Below are positions 16,928 through 25,214 of a DNA stretch of 39,282 nucleotides, piece by piece; positions within the stretch are counted from its first letter, which is position 1, and each line of letters opens with the position of its first letter. Origin of the DNA: Steroidobacteraceae bacterium (lineage in GTDB: Bacteria; Pseudomonadota; Gammaproteobacteria; Steroidobacterales; Steroidobacteraceae); contig JAQSWD010000013.1 in assembly GCA_029266835.1 (NCBI GenBank), forward strand, positions 1 to 39,282, given 5' to 3'. The notes beneath the pieces were generated by a model. The model searched no databases. It was not told the origin of the DNA and saw only the letters and a program-made list of their open reading frames with translations. A program made the position numbers and the translations under genes.

Positions 16928-16955
16928 GACAGAAGGTTGAGTAGCTGCTTCTGTC
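16928..16955 (+). terminator. Hairpin between the two repeat-protein genes
   Basis: GACAGAAG (16928-16935) and CTTCTGTC (16948-16955) form a perfect 8-bp stem with a 12-base loop, followed by TTGTTTGTCTTG. A weaker GTGGCC/GGCCAC stem lies at 16977-17001, just before the next ribosome site. It is terminator-like but could be leaky. Confidence 0.5.
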
Positions 16956-17022
16956 TTGTTTGTCTTGCAAACCCCGGTGGCCGCTGAAACGATGAGGCCA
17001 CACAGTGAATAGGAGCCATTCA

Positions 17023-18252
17023 GTGTCAATTCGATCGCGTTTCGGCGTCGCAGCGGCGGCGGTATTCCTGATGGCGGGTGCGAACTCGGCCTTTGCGCAG
17101 GGCGGCTGCACCGGTGGCGGCAAGATCAGCAAACAGATTGCCAAGCCCATGGACGCGGCGAACAAGGCGATCGCAGCACGCAAGTGGCAGGAAGTGCTTA
17201 CGCGCGTCCGCGAAGCAGAAAACACCACTGGCTACATCAAGTCGGCCTTCGATCAGTTCAACATGACTGAGTTCAAGGGCTACGCCTACCATCAATTGAG
17301 CCAGTACAACGATGCCGCGCGCGAACTCGAGGCCGGCCTCAATTCGCCGTGCATGGCCGAGAACAAGAAGCCGGAACGCATCAAGGCGCTGGCCGGCTTG
17401 TATTACACGATGCGCAATTATCCGAAGGCGATCGAATTCGCGAACCGCGGCTTGAAGCTGCGTGCGGATCCGGAGCTGAAGGTCACGCTGGGCCAGGCGT
17501 ATTTCCAGAGCGGCAAGAGCGCTGACTCCGCGCGCGTCATGAATGAAGTCATCGGCGACTTCGAAAAGCAGGGACAACGTCCGAAAGAGAACACCATGCT
17601 CACGGTACTGGCCTCCTGCCAGAAGGTGAACGACAACAATTGCGTCACGCGGTTGTTCGAGAAGCTGGTGGTCTATTACCCGAAGCCTGACTACTGGCAG
17701 AACCTGCTGGTGTCGCTCACGCAGAGCGAGTTGCAGGACGAGCAGAAGATCAACGTCATGCGCCTTCAGCAGAAGGTGGGCGTCATGAAGAAGCCTTCCG
17801 AGTACACGGAGATGGCGCAGATCGCGCTCGACCAGGGGCTCGCGGGTGAGGCACAGGCGGTGCTCGAAGACGCTTTCACCAAGAAGCTGTTCACCGACGA
17901 GCGTTCCGTCAGCCTGAATACGCGCCTGTTGACGAAGGCCAAGGCCACCGCGGCCACCGACAAGGCCGCGCTCGCCACGAAGGAAGCGGCCGCGAAGTCG
18001 GCCGCCACGGGCGACGACCTCGTGCAGGTGGGCGCCGCTTACCTGGGCTATGGCGACAACACCAAGGCCGTGGAATTGCTCAAGGCAGGCATTGCCAAGG
18101 GCAAGCTCACCAATCCCGACGAAGCCGGCATCCTGCTGGGTATCGCCAATCTGCGCGTGAACAACAAGGCGGAAGCCGAGAAGGCGTTCCGCACGGTCAA
18201 GGCGGACCCCACCATGGCGCGCATCGCCAAGCTGTGGTTGCTGAACACCTGA
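17023..18252 (+). CDS. Secreted tetratricopeptide-like repeat protein, copy 2
   Basis: A 409-residue paralogue of the preceding gene with its own signal peptide (about 24 residues, AAAAVFLMAGANSAFAQ). I start it at the GTG at 17023, which has AGGAG seven bases upstream and aligns with the start of copy 1. An in-frame GTG at 17005 lacks a ribosome site. The body is helical with TPR-like units. The two copies match throughout, most closely in the YPKPDYWQNLLVSL region and the last 60 residues, and one cysteine is kept just after the signal peptide in both. It probably acts in the periplasm; a link to the Ton motor is inferred from gene order. Confidence 0.82.
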   Translation: MSIRSRFGVAAAAVFLMAGANSAFAQGGCTGGGKISKQIAKPMDAANKAIAARKWQEVLTRVREAENTTGYIKSAFDQFNMTEFKGYAYHQLSQYNDAARELEAGLNSPCMAENKKPERIKALAGLYYTMRNYPKAIEFANRGLKLRADPELKVTLGQAYFQSGKSADSARVMNEVIGDFEKQGQRPKENTMLTVLASCQKVNDNNCVTRLFEKLVVYYPKPDYWQNLLVSLTQSELQDEQKINVMRLQQKVGVMKKPSEYTEMAQIALDQGLAGEAQAVLEDAFTKKLFTDERSVSLNTRLLTKAKATAATDKAALATKEAAAKSAATGDDLVQVGAAYLGYGDNTKAVELLKAGIAKGKLTNPDEAGILLGIANLRVNNKAEAEKAFRTVKADPTMARIAKLWLLNT

Positions 18253-18274
18253 TCAGCCACGCCTCGTGATCGAG

Positions 18275-18299
18275 AAGGCCGGGCACTGCCCGGCCTTTT
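18275..18299 (+). terminator. Rho-independent terminator after the Ton cluster
   Basis: GGCCGGGC (18277-18284) and GCCCGGCC (18288-18295) form a perfect 8-bp stem with a 3-base loop, extended by AA/TT and followed by TTTT on the plus strand. It lies 22 bp after the last repeat-protein gene and before the convergent CoA-transferase gene. It may act weakly on the other strand as well. Confidence 0.85.
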
Positions 18300-18312
18300 C
18301 ATTTGGCGTCGA

Positions 18313-19524
18313 TCAGATGACGCCGCGAGTGCGTAAAGCCTCGCGCTCCGCCGCATCCAGTTTGAGCAGGCCGCCGTAGATTTCATCGTTGTGCTGGCCT
18401 AATTCCGGCGCCGGCGTTCGCACCGAGCTCGGGCTTGCCGAGAGCCGCGGCGCCACGTTCTGCATGCGAAGCGGTCCGAACGCCGGATGCTGAGTGGTGA
18501 CGATGGCTTCGCGCGCGCGGAAATGCGGGTCCTCCAGCATGTCGGCAGTGCGGTAGATGAGCCCGGACGGAATGCCGAACTTCTCCAGCCGATCGAGAAG
18601 CTCGCGTGTACCCAGTGTCGCGGTCCACGCCGCAATCAGTGTGTCGAGTTCCTGCTGATGCTCGCCGCGCGCGGTATGGTCGCGAAACCGCGGGTCCTGC
18701 GCCAGCGCGGGAGAATCCATGGCTTCACAAAGCCGCGCGAACACCGTGTCCTGGTTGGCGCCGATCATCACGATGCCATCGCGAGTGGGATACACATTGC
18801 TCGGCGCGATACGCGGCAGGATGGGCCCGCTGCGTTCGCGCACATGACCCAGCTGGTCGAATTCGGTGACCAGCGACTCCATCATGCTGAGCACGGACTC
18901 GTAGATGGCGGCGTCCACCACCTGGCCCATGCCTGTCCGCTCGCGATGATGCAGCGCCGCCAGCGTGCCCATGCACGCGTGCACCGCGGCCAGAGAATCG
19001 CCGATGCTGATTCCCACTCGTGAGGGCGGTCGGTCGGGTTCGCCGACGATGTAGCGCAGGCCGCCCATGGCTTCGCCGATGCCGCCGTAACCCGCTCGCT
19101 GCGAGTAGGGCCCGGTCTGGCCGTAGCCCGAGACGCGCACCAGGATCAGCTTGGGGTTCAGCGCGGAAAGCGCGTCCCAGCCGCAGTTCCACTTTTCAAG
19201 CGTGCCGGGCCGGAAATTCTCTATGACTACGTCAGAAGAACGACATAAGTCTTTGAAAAGACGCTGCCCATCGGCCTGGCGAAGGTCCAATGTGATGGCC
19301 TTTTTATTGCGGCCGATGACTGGCCACCACACCGATGGCGTACCGCGCTTCTGCGGCCCCCAGTGGCGCATGGGGTCACCCTGGCCGGGTGCCTCGATCT
19401 TGATGACTTCGGCGCCCATGTCGCCCAGCAGCTGGCCACAGAAGGGCCCGGCGATGAGCGTGCCGAGTTCGAGAACACGAAGGTCGGCGAGCGCGCCGGT
19501 CGGGGGATTTTGCGTGCTGCTCAT
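18313..19524 (-). CDS. Class III (CaiB/BaiF) CoA-transferase
   Basis: A 403-residue enzyme that moves coenzyme A between acids. The opening (LADLRVLELGTLIAGPFCG then GDMGAEVIKIEAPGQGDPMR) and the ENFRPGTLEKW block are diagnostic of the family. The likely catalytic aspartate is Asp176 in GDSLAAVHA, the place of Asp169 in formyl-CoA transferase. I start it at the ATG at 19524, since the longer reading frame runs into the divergent gene. Substrate is unknown. It faces away from the HMG-CoA-lyase-like gene across 88 bp, an arrangement that suggests a shared branched-chain or organic-acid CoA pathway. Confidence 0.9.
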   Translation of the reverse strand: MSSTQNPPTGALADLRVLELGTLIAGPFCGQLLGDMGAEVIKIEAPGQGDPMRHWGPQKRGTPSVWWPVIGRNKKAITLDLRQADGQRLFKDLCRSSDVVIENFRPGTLEKWNCGWDALSALNPKLILVRVSGYGQTGPYSQRAGYGGIGEAMGGLRYIVGEPDRPPSRVGISIGDSLAAVHACMGTLAALHHRERTGMGQVVDAAIYESVLSMMESLVTEFDQLGHVRERSGPILPRIAPSNVYPTRDGIVMIGANQDTVFARLCEAMDSPALAQDPRFRDHTARGEHQQELDTLIAAWTATLGTRELLDRLEKFGIPSGLIYRTADMLEDPHFRAREAIVTTQHPAFGPLRMQNVAPRLSASPSSVRTPAPELGQHNDEIYGGLLKLDAAEREALRTRGVI

Positions 19525-19612
19525 GGCGGCGGGTTTGTACCGAGGCACCGGCGGAGGGTCAAGCAGCGGTGAGACCAGCGGTGAGAAAGCGGGCCGCGAT
19601 AGAATCCGCGCC

Positions 19613-20581
19613 ATGTCAGGCAGCGTTGTCGCCACCAGAATCGGTACCGGTATTTCGTCCAGTATCTCGCCCAATATCTCGCCCAGTATCGAAATAGTCG
19701 AAGTGGGTCCGCGCGATGGTCTCCAGAGCGAAGCTCGCGTTCTCCCCACCGACACCAAGGTGGAGTTCGTGCGCCGCCTGGTCAACGCTGGGTTGCGGCG
19801 GATCGAAGTGGCGAGTTTCGTGAATCCCAAACGCGTACCGCAGATGGCGGACGCCGAAGCGGTTCTGGCGGCGTTGAAGGTCGGTCCTTCCGCGCGTTAC
19901 ATCGGGCTGGTGCTGAACCGCAAAGGATTCGACCGCGCGCTCGCCGCCGGATGTGCCGAGGTCGGCATGGCGATCGCCGCCTCCGAGACCTTCAGTCAGC
20001 GCAACCAGGGTTGCAGCGTGAATGAGGGCGTCGATGCCTGGCTGGAAATCGCCGCGGCGGCGCGCGCCGCGGGCGTCCGCGCGCAGATCACGATCTCCAC
20101 CGCCTTCGGCTGTCCCTTCGAGGGCGAATTGCCGGCCACGCGAGTGCGCGAGCTGGCGCTGCGGCTGGCAGAAGGCCAGCCAGATGAGATGGCGGTGGCC
20201 GACACCATCGGAGTGGCGGTGCCCACTCAGGTCACCGAGGTCGTGTCGCAGCTTCGAGAGGCAATACCTTCCGCTCGCTTGCGCGCCCATTTCCACAACA
20301 CGCGCAACACCGGGCTGGCCAATGCGTATGCGGCGATTCAAGCCGGCGTGCGCGCGCTCGATGCCAGTTGCGGCGGCATCGGCGGCTGTCCGTTCGCGCC
20401 GGCGGCCACCGGCAACATCCCGACCGAAGACCTCATCTACATGCTGCACCGGATGGGCTGCGACACTGGCGTCGATCTTTCCGCATTGCTCGAGACCAGC
20501 CGCTGGCTCCAGGAAGAACTGGAACACCCCGTACCGGGCATGGTCGTCAAGGCCGGCTTGTTTCCGGCGCCGCGAATCTGA
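19613..20581 (+). CDS. Hydroxymethylglutaryl-CoA lyase-like protein
   Basis: A 322-residue TIM-barrel lyase of the HMGL family. EVGPRDGLQ near the N-terminus supplies metal and base residues, AHFHNTRNTGLAN carries the metal histidines, and Cys259 lies in the signature loop GGIGGCPFAPAATGN. The classic reaction splits HMG-CoA into acetyl-CoA and acetoacetate in leucine breakdown; a related acyl-CoA such as citramalyl-CoA is an alternative, because the neighbour is a CoA-transferase. The first 26 or so residues are an unusual extension built partly from a 12-bp tandem repeat. The ATG at 19613 is the only plausible start close to the barrel. Confidence 0.85.
   Translation: MSGSVVATRIGTGISSSISPNISPSIEIVEVGPRDGLQSEARVLPTDTKVEFVRRLVNAGLRRIEVASFVNPKRVPQMADAEAVLAALKVGPSARYIGLVLNRKGFDRALAAGCAEVGMAIAASETFSQRNQGCSVNEGVDAWLEIAAAARAAGVRAQITISTAFGCPFEGELPATRVRELALRLAEGQPDEMAVADTIGVAVPTQVTEVVSQLREAIPSARLRAHFHNTRNTGLANAYAAIQAGVRALDASCGGIGGCPFAPAATGNIPTEDLIYMLHRMGCDTGVDLSALLETSRWLQEELEHPVPGMVVKAGLFPAPRI
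19655..19690 (+). repeat. 12-bp tandem repeat in the lyase N-terminal extension
   Basis: Three 12-bp units, TCGTCCAGTATC, TCGCCCAATATC and TCGCCCAGTATC, lie head to tail and encode SSI/SPNI/SPSI. They sit before the catalytic barrel, which begins at IEIVEVGPRDG. Units differ at one or two bases. Confidence 0.85.
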
Positions 20582-20597
20582 ACAACAGGGTGAACGC

Positions 20598-21140
20598 GTG
20601 ATCCAGAATCGTTGGCGGCTCATTGCCGCGTTGAGCGTGCTGCTGTCTGCCTGCGGCAAACAACCGGTCGAAGAAGCAGTGAACAAGAATGATCGCAAGG
20701 CGGTCGAGGCCGTGGTCGACCAGGGCGGTAACATCAATGCCAGGACTTCCAGCGGAGACACGCCCTTGCTTCTGGCCACCCGAACGGGTCGCAGCAGTTC
20801 CGCGCAAGGCCTCATCGAAAATGGCGCCGACGTCAATGCACGCGACGAGGATGGCAACAGCGCGCTGCATCTCGCGGCCGCCAGTGGCATGACGGGCATC
20901 TGCGCGCTGCTCATCGATCGGGGACTTGCAGTCGACGACAAGGGCAAGGACGGCGCCTCACCGCTCTGGTTCGCCGTGGCGGCCGGGCGTCAGGAGACGG
21001 CGAAGTTCCTCGTCCGGCGCGGTGCCGACCTGCAGATGAAGGACGCCACGGGCATCAGCCCGTTGGACCTGGTGATTCAGACCGGTGATACGCGCTTCCA
21101 GGGCGACCTGGAACTCGCTGCCCGGATCCGCGCGAACTGA
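20598..21140 (+). CDS. Ankyrin-repeat lipoprotein
   Basis: A 180-residue protein starting at GTG (20598), 16 bp after the lyase stop, with AGGGTG upstream. Residues 1-19 are a lipoprotein signal peptide ending in the lipobox LSAC, so Cys19 is the likely lipidated residue. The rest is three to four ankyrin repeats, with the hallmarks SGDTPLLLATRTG, DGNSALHLAAASG and DGASPLWFAVAAG, each followed by a GADVNARD-like turn. It is probably tethered to a membrane facing the periplasm, where it would bind another protein. The partner is unknown, and its relation to the lyase is positional only. Confidence 0.82.
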   Translation: MIQNRWRLIAALSVLLSACGKQPVEEAVNKNDRKAVEAVVDQGGNINARTSSGDTPLLLATRTGRSSSAQGLIENGADVNARDEDGNSALHLAAASGMTGICALLIDRGLAVDDKGKDGASPLWFAVAAGRQETAKFLVRRGADLQMKDATGISPLDLVIQTGDTRFQGDLELAARIRAN

Positions 21141-21173
21141 TCCGATACGCAATTTTTTTCCAAGGAGATGACC

Positions 21174-21656
21174 ATGGCGATCAAGGTTGGCGACAAGATG
21201 CCCGCGGGCACGTTCAAGACGAAGACCAAGGATGGAATCCAGGATCTCACCACCGATCAGCTCTTCAAGGGCAAGACCGTGGTGCTGTTCTCGGTGCCGG
21301 GCGCGTTCACTCCCACCTGCGATGCCAAACATCTGCCGGGATACGTCGACCAGTCCTCGGCCATCAAGGCCAAGGGCGTCGACACCATCGCCTGCATGGC
21401 CGTGAACGACGTGTTCGTCATGGATGCCTGGGGCAAACATGCCAACGTCGGCGACAACGTGCTGATGCTGGCGGACGGCAATGGCGACTATGCGAAGGCT
21501 CTGGGCCTCGAGATGGACGGCCGCGGCTTCGGCATGGGCACGCGCGGCCAGCGATTCGCGCTGGTGGTGAAGGATGGCGTCGCCACGCAAGTCGAAATCG
21601 AAGCGCCGAAGGAATTCAAGGTATCGGCCGCCGAGTACATTCTCGGAAAGCTTTGA
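21174..21656 (+). CDS. Prx5-type peroxiredoxin
   Basis: A 160-residue thiol peroxidase of the Prx5 group that reduces hydrogen peroxide and organic hydroperoxides. The peroxidatic Cys49 is in PGAFTPTC, and a second cysteine, Cys74, follows in TIACMAVND. The FVMDAWGK stretch and C-terminal VEIEAPKEFKVSAAEYIL fit the family. The ATG at 21174 has AAGGAG six bases upstream; the ATG at 21168 abuts the ribosome site and is less likely. No signal peptide, so cytoplasmic. It ends at a GGGGACAG hairpin before the convergent etfA. Confidence 0.93.
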   Translation: MAIKVGDKMPAGTFKTKTKDGIQDLTTDQLFKGKTVVLFSVPGAFTPTCDAKHLPGYVDQSSAIKAKGVDTIACMAVNDVFVMDAWGKHANVGDNVLMLADGNGDYAKALGLEMDGRGFGMGTRGQRFALVVKDGVATQVEIEAPKEFKVSAAEYILGKL

Positions 21657-21672
21657 GGGGGCGCGGGGAAGA

Positions 21673-21697
21673 GGGGACAGACTGAAAGTCTGTCCCC
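21673..21697. repeat. GGGGACAGACT palindrome between prx and etfA
   Basis: A perfect 11-bp inverted repeat, GGGGACAGACT and AGTCTGTCCCC, with a GAA loop. It lies between two convergent genes and may serve as a terminator for both. The same GGGGACAG core occurs at 4671-4716, so it looks like a dispersed repeat rather than a dedicated terminator. Confidence 0.75.
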
Positions 21698-21705
21698 CAA
21701 CGTTT

Positions 21706-22659
21706 CTATTTTCTGCCAGCCGCGATGAGCTTCTCGAGCTCCGGCACTATGGTGAACAGGTCGCCCACCAGCCCGATGTCGGCCACCTCGAAGATCGGCG
21801 CCTCCGGATCCTTGTTGATGGCGACGATGGTGCGCGCATCCTTGATGCCCGTCAGATGCTGGATTGCGCCCGAAATGCCGATGGCGATGTACAGCTCGGG
21901 CGCGATGATCTTGCCCGTCTGGCCCACCTGCATGTCGCTGGGGACGTAGCCCGCGTCGACCGCGGCGCGTGATGCGCCCACGGCGGCACCGATCTTGTCC
22001 GCCAGCGAATAGATGAGCTTGAAGGCATCGGTGCTCGCCAGCGCGCGTCCGCCGGAAATCACTTTCGCCGCGCTCTGCAAGTCTGGGCGATCGCCGCCCG
22101 CCGCCTCGAGGCTGACGAATCGCGTATGCGCGGGCAACGCGGCCTTCGGGGTCACACTTTCGATCTGCGCCGCCCCGCCGCCCGCCGCCGCTTCGAACGA
22201 AGCGATGCGGATGGTGGCGACGATCTTCGTACCCGCCGCGACTTCGACGGTGGTGATCGCGTTGCCGGCGTAGATAGGCCGCTTGAAACGCGTGGCGCTT
22301 TCCACTGCCATGATGTCCGATACCTGGGGCGCACCGAGCAGCGCCGCGACGCGCGGCATCAGGTCCTTGCCGAAGGTGGTGGAGGGCCCGAGCACGTGTG
22401 TGAACGGTTCCGCGACTTCGGCCACCTGCGGCGCGAGAGTAGCCGCCAGCGGATGTTCGTTGGCCGCGTGCGAAACCTCGAGCACGCGCGCAACACCGGC
22501 GAGCTGCGCTGCCAGCGCCGGCACCGGCGAACCCGGCGCGGCGAATACAGCGACGACGATTTCAGACGCGCCCAGCGAACCCGCCGCTTTCACGCACTTG
22601 GCCGTGGCCGCGTTGAGCCTGCCATCCGCATGTTCGGCCACGATGAGGACCTTGCTCAT
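21706..22659 (-). CDS. etfA: Electron transfer flavoprotein alpha subunit
   Basis: A 317-residue subunit that binds FAD and passes electrons from acyl-CoA dehydrogenases to the ETF-quinone oxidoreductase. The C-terminal FAD domain is clear (about residues 190-317): [18 protein letters not shown], then [11 protein letters not shown] and [16 protein letters not shown]. The N-terminal domain opens with [13 protein letters not shown]. Its ATG overlaps the etfB stop by 4 bp, so the two are translated in tandem. The nearby CoA enzymes suggest acyl-CoA oxidation, but partner dehydrogenases are not in the window. Confidence 0.96.
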   Translation of the reverse strand: MSKVLIVAEHADGRLNAATAKCVKAAGSLGASEIVVAVFAAPGSPVPALAAQLAGVARVLEVSHAANEHPLAATLAPQVAEVAEPFTHVLGPSTTFGKDLMPRVAALLGAPQVSDIMAVESATRFKRPIYAGNAITTVEVAAGTKIVATIRIASFEAAAGGGAAQIESVTPKAALPAHTRFVSLEAAGGDRPDLQSAAKVISGGRALASTDAFKLIYSLADKIGAAVGASRAAVDAGYVPSDMQVGQTGKIIAPELYIAIGISGAIQHLTGIKDARTIVAINKDPEAPIFEVADIGLVGDLFTIVPELEKLIAAGRK

Positions 22660-23423
22660 ACCAGCCCCCGCTTGTGCAGTTCGGCGTGCAACTCCGCCAC
22701 GTCCTTGACCATGATGCCGCGTTGCCGCGCGGGTGGTGGTTCGGTCCTGAGCACCTTGAGATGCGAGGTGCCCGCACCACCGGCCTCCGCCAGGGGAATG
22801 GTGGTCAGCGGTTTGGTCTTGGCTTTCATGATCTCGGGCAGCTTCACGAATCGTGGTTCGTTGAGGCGCAGATCGGTGGTGATCACCGCCGGCAGGTCCA
22901 CTTCGAGAGTCTCGAGGCCCGCGTCGACTTCGCGCGTGACCTTGGCCTTGCCGTCCGCGATCTCGACCTTGGAAGCGAAGGTGGCCTGCGGACGATCCCA
23001 GAGCGCGGCCAGCATCTGCCCCGTCTGGTTATTGTCGTCATCGATGGCCTGCTTGCCGAGAATGACCAGCATCGGCGATTCCTTCTTCACCAGCTCGAGC
23101 AGCACGCGCGCGGCGGCCAGCGGCTCCAGCGGCGAATCCGCCACCACGTGCAGCGCCCGTTGCGCCCCCATGGCCAGCGCATTGCGCAAGGTGGCCTGCA
23201 GGTCCGCCGGACCAATGGTAGCCACCACGACCTCGTCGGCCAGCCCGCGTTCCTTGATGCGCAGCGCCTCCTCGATGGCGATGGCGTCGAACGGATTGAT
23301 GCTGAGCTTGACGCCGTCGAGCACCACGCCCGAGCCGTCCGGCTTCACGCGGACGCGCACGTTGTAGTCGACGACACGCTTGATTGCGACGAGAATTCGT
23401 CGTGAATTCGTTGAAGTTTCCAT
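22656..23423 (-). CDS. etfB: Electron transfer flavoprotein beta subunit
   Basis: A 255-residue partner of EtfA that holds AMP in place of a second flavin. Family marks are ILVAIKRVVDYNVRVRVKPDG, the INPFDAIAIEEALRIKE signature, and the LGKQAIDDDNNQTGQMLAALW motif. It starts at the ATG at 23423, leads the etfBA pair and overlaps etfA by 4 bp. It is divergent from the ABC permease gene across 61 bp, which must hold both promoters. Confidence 0.96.
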   Translation of the reverse strand: METSTNSRRILVAIKRVVDYNVRVRVKPDGSGVVLDGVKLSINPFDAIAIEEALRIKERGLADEVVVATIGPADLQATLRNALAMGAQRALHVVADSPLEPLAAARVLLELVKKESPMLVILGKQAIDDDNNQTGQMLAALWDRPQATFASKVEIADGKAKVTREVDAGLETLEVDLPAVITTDLRLNEPRFVKLPEIMKAKTKPLTTIPLAEAGGAGTSHLKVLRTEPPPARQRGIMVKDVAELHAELHKRGLV

Positions 23424-23484
23424 GGGTTCGAGTTTAACGGGAGTCGCGCGCGTGTTCGAGGCTGGGCGGGAGGATTATTAGTAC

Positions 23485-24408
23485 GTGTTTGCCTACGCGT
23501 TGCGCCGTATTGCCGGTCTCGTCCCGACACTGTTCGTCCTGGTCAGCCTGTCTTTTTTCATCATCCGGCTCGCGCCCGGGTCGCCGTTCGCCCAGGAGCA
23601 GCAGCTTCCGCCGGCCGTCCTCGCCAACCTCGAAGCGGCCTATGGCCTGGACGCCCCCTTGCTCACGCAGTATGGCCGTTATGTCGCCGGTGTGGCGCAG
23701 GGTGATCTGGGGCCATCCTTTCGTTACAAGGACTACCGGGTCAACGAATTGATCGGCACGGGCCTGCCGCTCAGCCTAACTATCGGGCTGGTCGCCGCGG
23801 TGCTGGCTTTCCTGGCGGGCGTTCCGCTGGGAATGTACGCCGCCTGGCGCGCCGATACCTTCGCCGATCACGCGCTGATGAACCTGTCGCTGCTCGGCGT
23901 GGTGCTGCCCGGATTCGTCGTGGGCCCATTGCTCGCATTGGTGTTCGGCATCTATTGGCCGCTTTTCCGCGTTGCCGGTTATGAACCGGGAGATGTGAGC
24001 TACCTCGTGTTGCCCGTGATCACGTTGGCGCTTCCGGTGGGCGCGTACGTGGCGAGGCTCACGCGCGGCAGCATGCAAGAGGTCCTGCGCTCCAACTACA
24101 TTCGCACGGCCTGGGCCAAGGGGCTGCCTGCGCGGCATGTGTTGTTGAAGCATGCCTTGCGTCCGGCGCTGATTCCCGTGGTGAGTTACCTGGGGCCGGC
24201 CGTCGCCTTCGTGATCACGGGCTCGCTGGTGGTGGAGTCCGTCTTCGGGCTGCCGGGTTCGGGGCGCTACCTCGTGCAGGGCGCCATCGACCGCGACTAT
24301 CCGCTGGTCATGGGAATGATCCTGGTCTATGGCGTGTTCACGCTGGTCTGCAACCTGGTCGCCGACCTGCTGTATGGCTGGCTGGATCCGCGCGTGCGGT
24401 TGGCATGA
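23485..24408 (+). CDS. Peptide/nickel-type ABC transporter permease (OppB/DppB family)
   Basis: A 307-residue inner-membrane permease. It begins with FAYALRRIAGLVPTLFVL, the usual first helix and preceding signature. It has about six hydrophobic segments, and the cytoplasmic coupling loop is seen in RTAWAKGLPARHVLLKHALRPAL. The start is GTG with a distant GGGAGG. Family members take up di- and oligopeptides, nickel or similar substrates. It overlaps the next permease gene by 4 bp. Confidence 0.92.
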   Translation: MFAYALRRIAGLVPTLFVLVSLSFFIIRLAPGSPFAQEQQLPPAVLANLEAAYGLDAPLLTQYGRYVAGVAQGDLGPSFRYKDYRVNELIGTGLPLSLTIGLVAAVLAFLAGVPLGMYAAWRADTFADHALMNLSLLGVVLPGFVVGPLLALVFGIYWPLFRVAGYEPGDVSYLVLPVITLALPVGAYVARLTRGSMQEVLRSNYIRTAWAKGLPARHVLLKHALRPALIPVVSYLGPAVAFVITGSLVVESVFGLPGSGRYLVQGAIDRDYPLVMGMILVYGVFTLVCNLVADLLYGWLDPRVRLA

Positions 24409-25214
24409 ATCGCCGCGGACTGATCGCCCTGTGTGCGCTTGCTGCGCTGTCGTTGCTCGCGCTGACGGCGCCCTGGATCTCCCCGTACAGCCACGATTTC
24501 ATCGACTGGCGGCATCAAGCCGTGTCGCCACAGCTCGTGGACGCGCACTGGCTGGGCACTGACCGGCTGGGACGCGACCTGTTCGCGCGCGGGATGCAGG
24601 CGTTGCGCGTGTCGCTGCTCATCGGCTTCGTCGCCGCGCTGGTCAGCGTGGTCATCGGTGTGGCCTGGGGATCCGTGGCCGGATACATCGGCGGCAAGCT
24701 CGACTCGGCGATGATGCGATTCGTCGACATCGTTTACGCATTGCCCTACGTCTTCATCGTCATCATCCTTTCGACGATGTTCGAACGGGGCAGCCTCGCG
24801 GCTCTGGTCATCGCCATCGGCGCGGTGGGTTGGCTGACCATGGCGCGCATCGTGCGCGGACAGACGTTGAGTCTGCGGCGCCGCGAATTCATCGACGCCG
24901 CAGTCGTGTCCGGTGTGCGGACGCCGCAGATCCTCTGGCGGCACATCGTGCCGAATGTCGCGGCCCCGGTGATCGCGTACGCCACGCTCACCATCCCGCA
25001 GATGATCCTGTTCGAGAGCTTCCTGAGCTTTCTCGGGCTGGGCGTGCAGGAGCCCTTCGCCAGCCTTGGCAGCCTCATCACCGAGGGCGCGCAGGAGATG
25101 GAGTCAGCCCCCTGGATGTTGTTGGTTCCGGCGACGCTGCTGACCGTCATGCTGGTGTCTTTCAATCTGCTGGGCGACAGTTTGCGCGCGCGGCTGGAGT
25201 CTCGCGATGGCTGA
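24405..25214 (+). CDS. Peptide/nickel-type ABC transporter permease (OppC/DppC family)
   Basis: A 269-residue second permease that forms a heterodimer with the preceding one. The HWLGTDRLGRDLFARGMQAL motif is typical of the OppC group. The coupling loop appears as DAAVVSGVRTPQILWRHIVPN. About six membrane segments are visible, the first at residues 5-22. It overlaps the ATPase gene by 8 bp, so the three genes form a tight operon. Confidence 0.93.
   Translation: MNRRGLIALCALAALSLLALTAPWISPYSHDFIDWRHQAVSPQLVDAHWLGTDRLGRDLFARGMQALRVSLLIGFVAALVSVVIGVAWGSVAGYIGGKLDSAMMRFVDIVYALPYVFIVIILSTMFERGSLAALVIAIGAVGWLTMARIVRGQTLSLRRREFIDAAVVSGVRTPQILWRHIVPNVAAPVIAYATLTIPQMILFESFLSFLGLGVQEPFASLGSLITEGAQEMESAPWMLLVPATLLTVMLVSFNLLGDSLRARLESRDG

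Noticed and set aside
15790..17019. A 409-codon minus-strand frame opposite the first repeat-protein gene
   Set aside because: The plus-strand gene has a signal peptide, ribosome site and a paralogue next door; the antisense frame has none of these.
18313..19524. Loss of the catalytic aspartate in the CoA-transferase (Glu in IYES)
   Set aside because: The catalytic residue belongs to the upstream GDSLAAVHA motif, where Asp176 is present.
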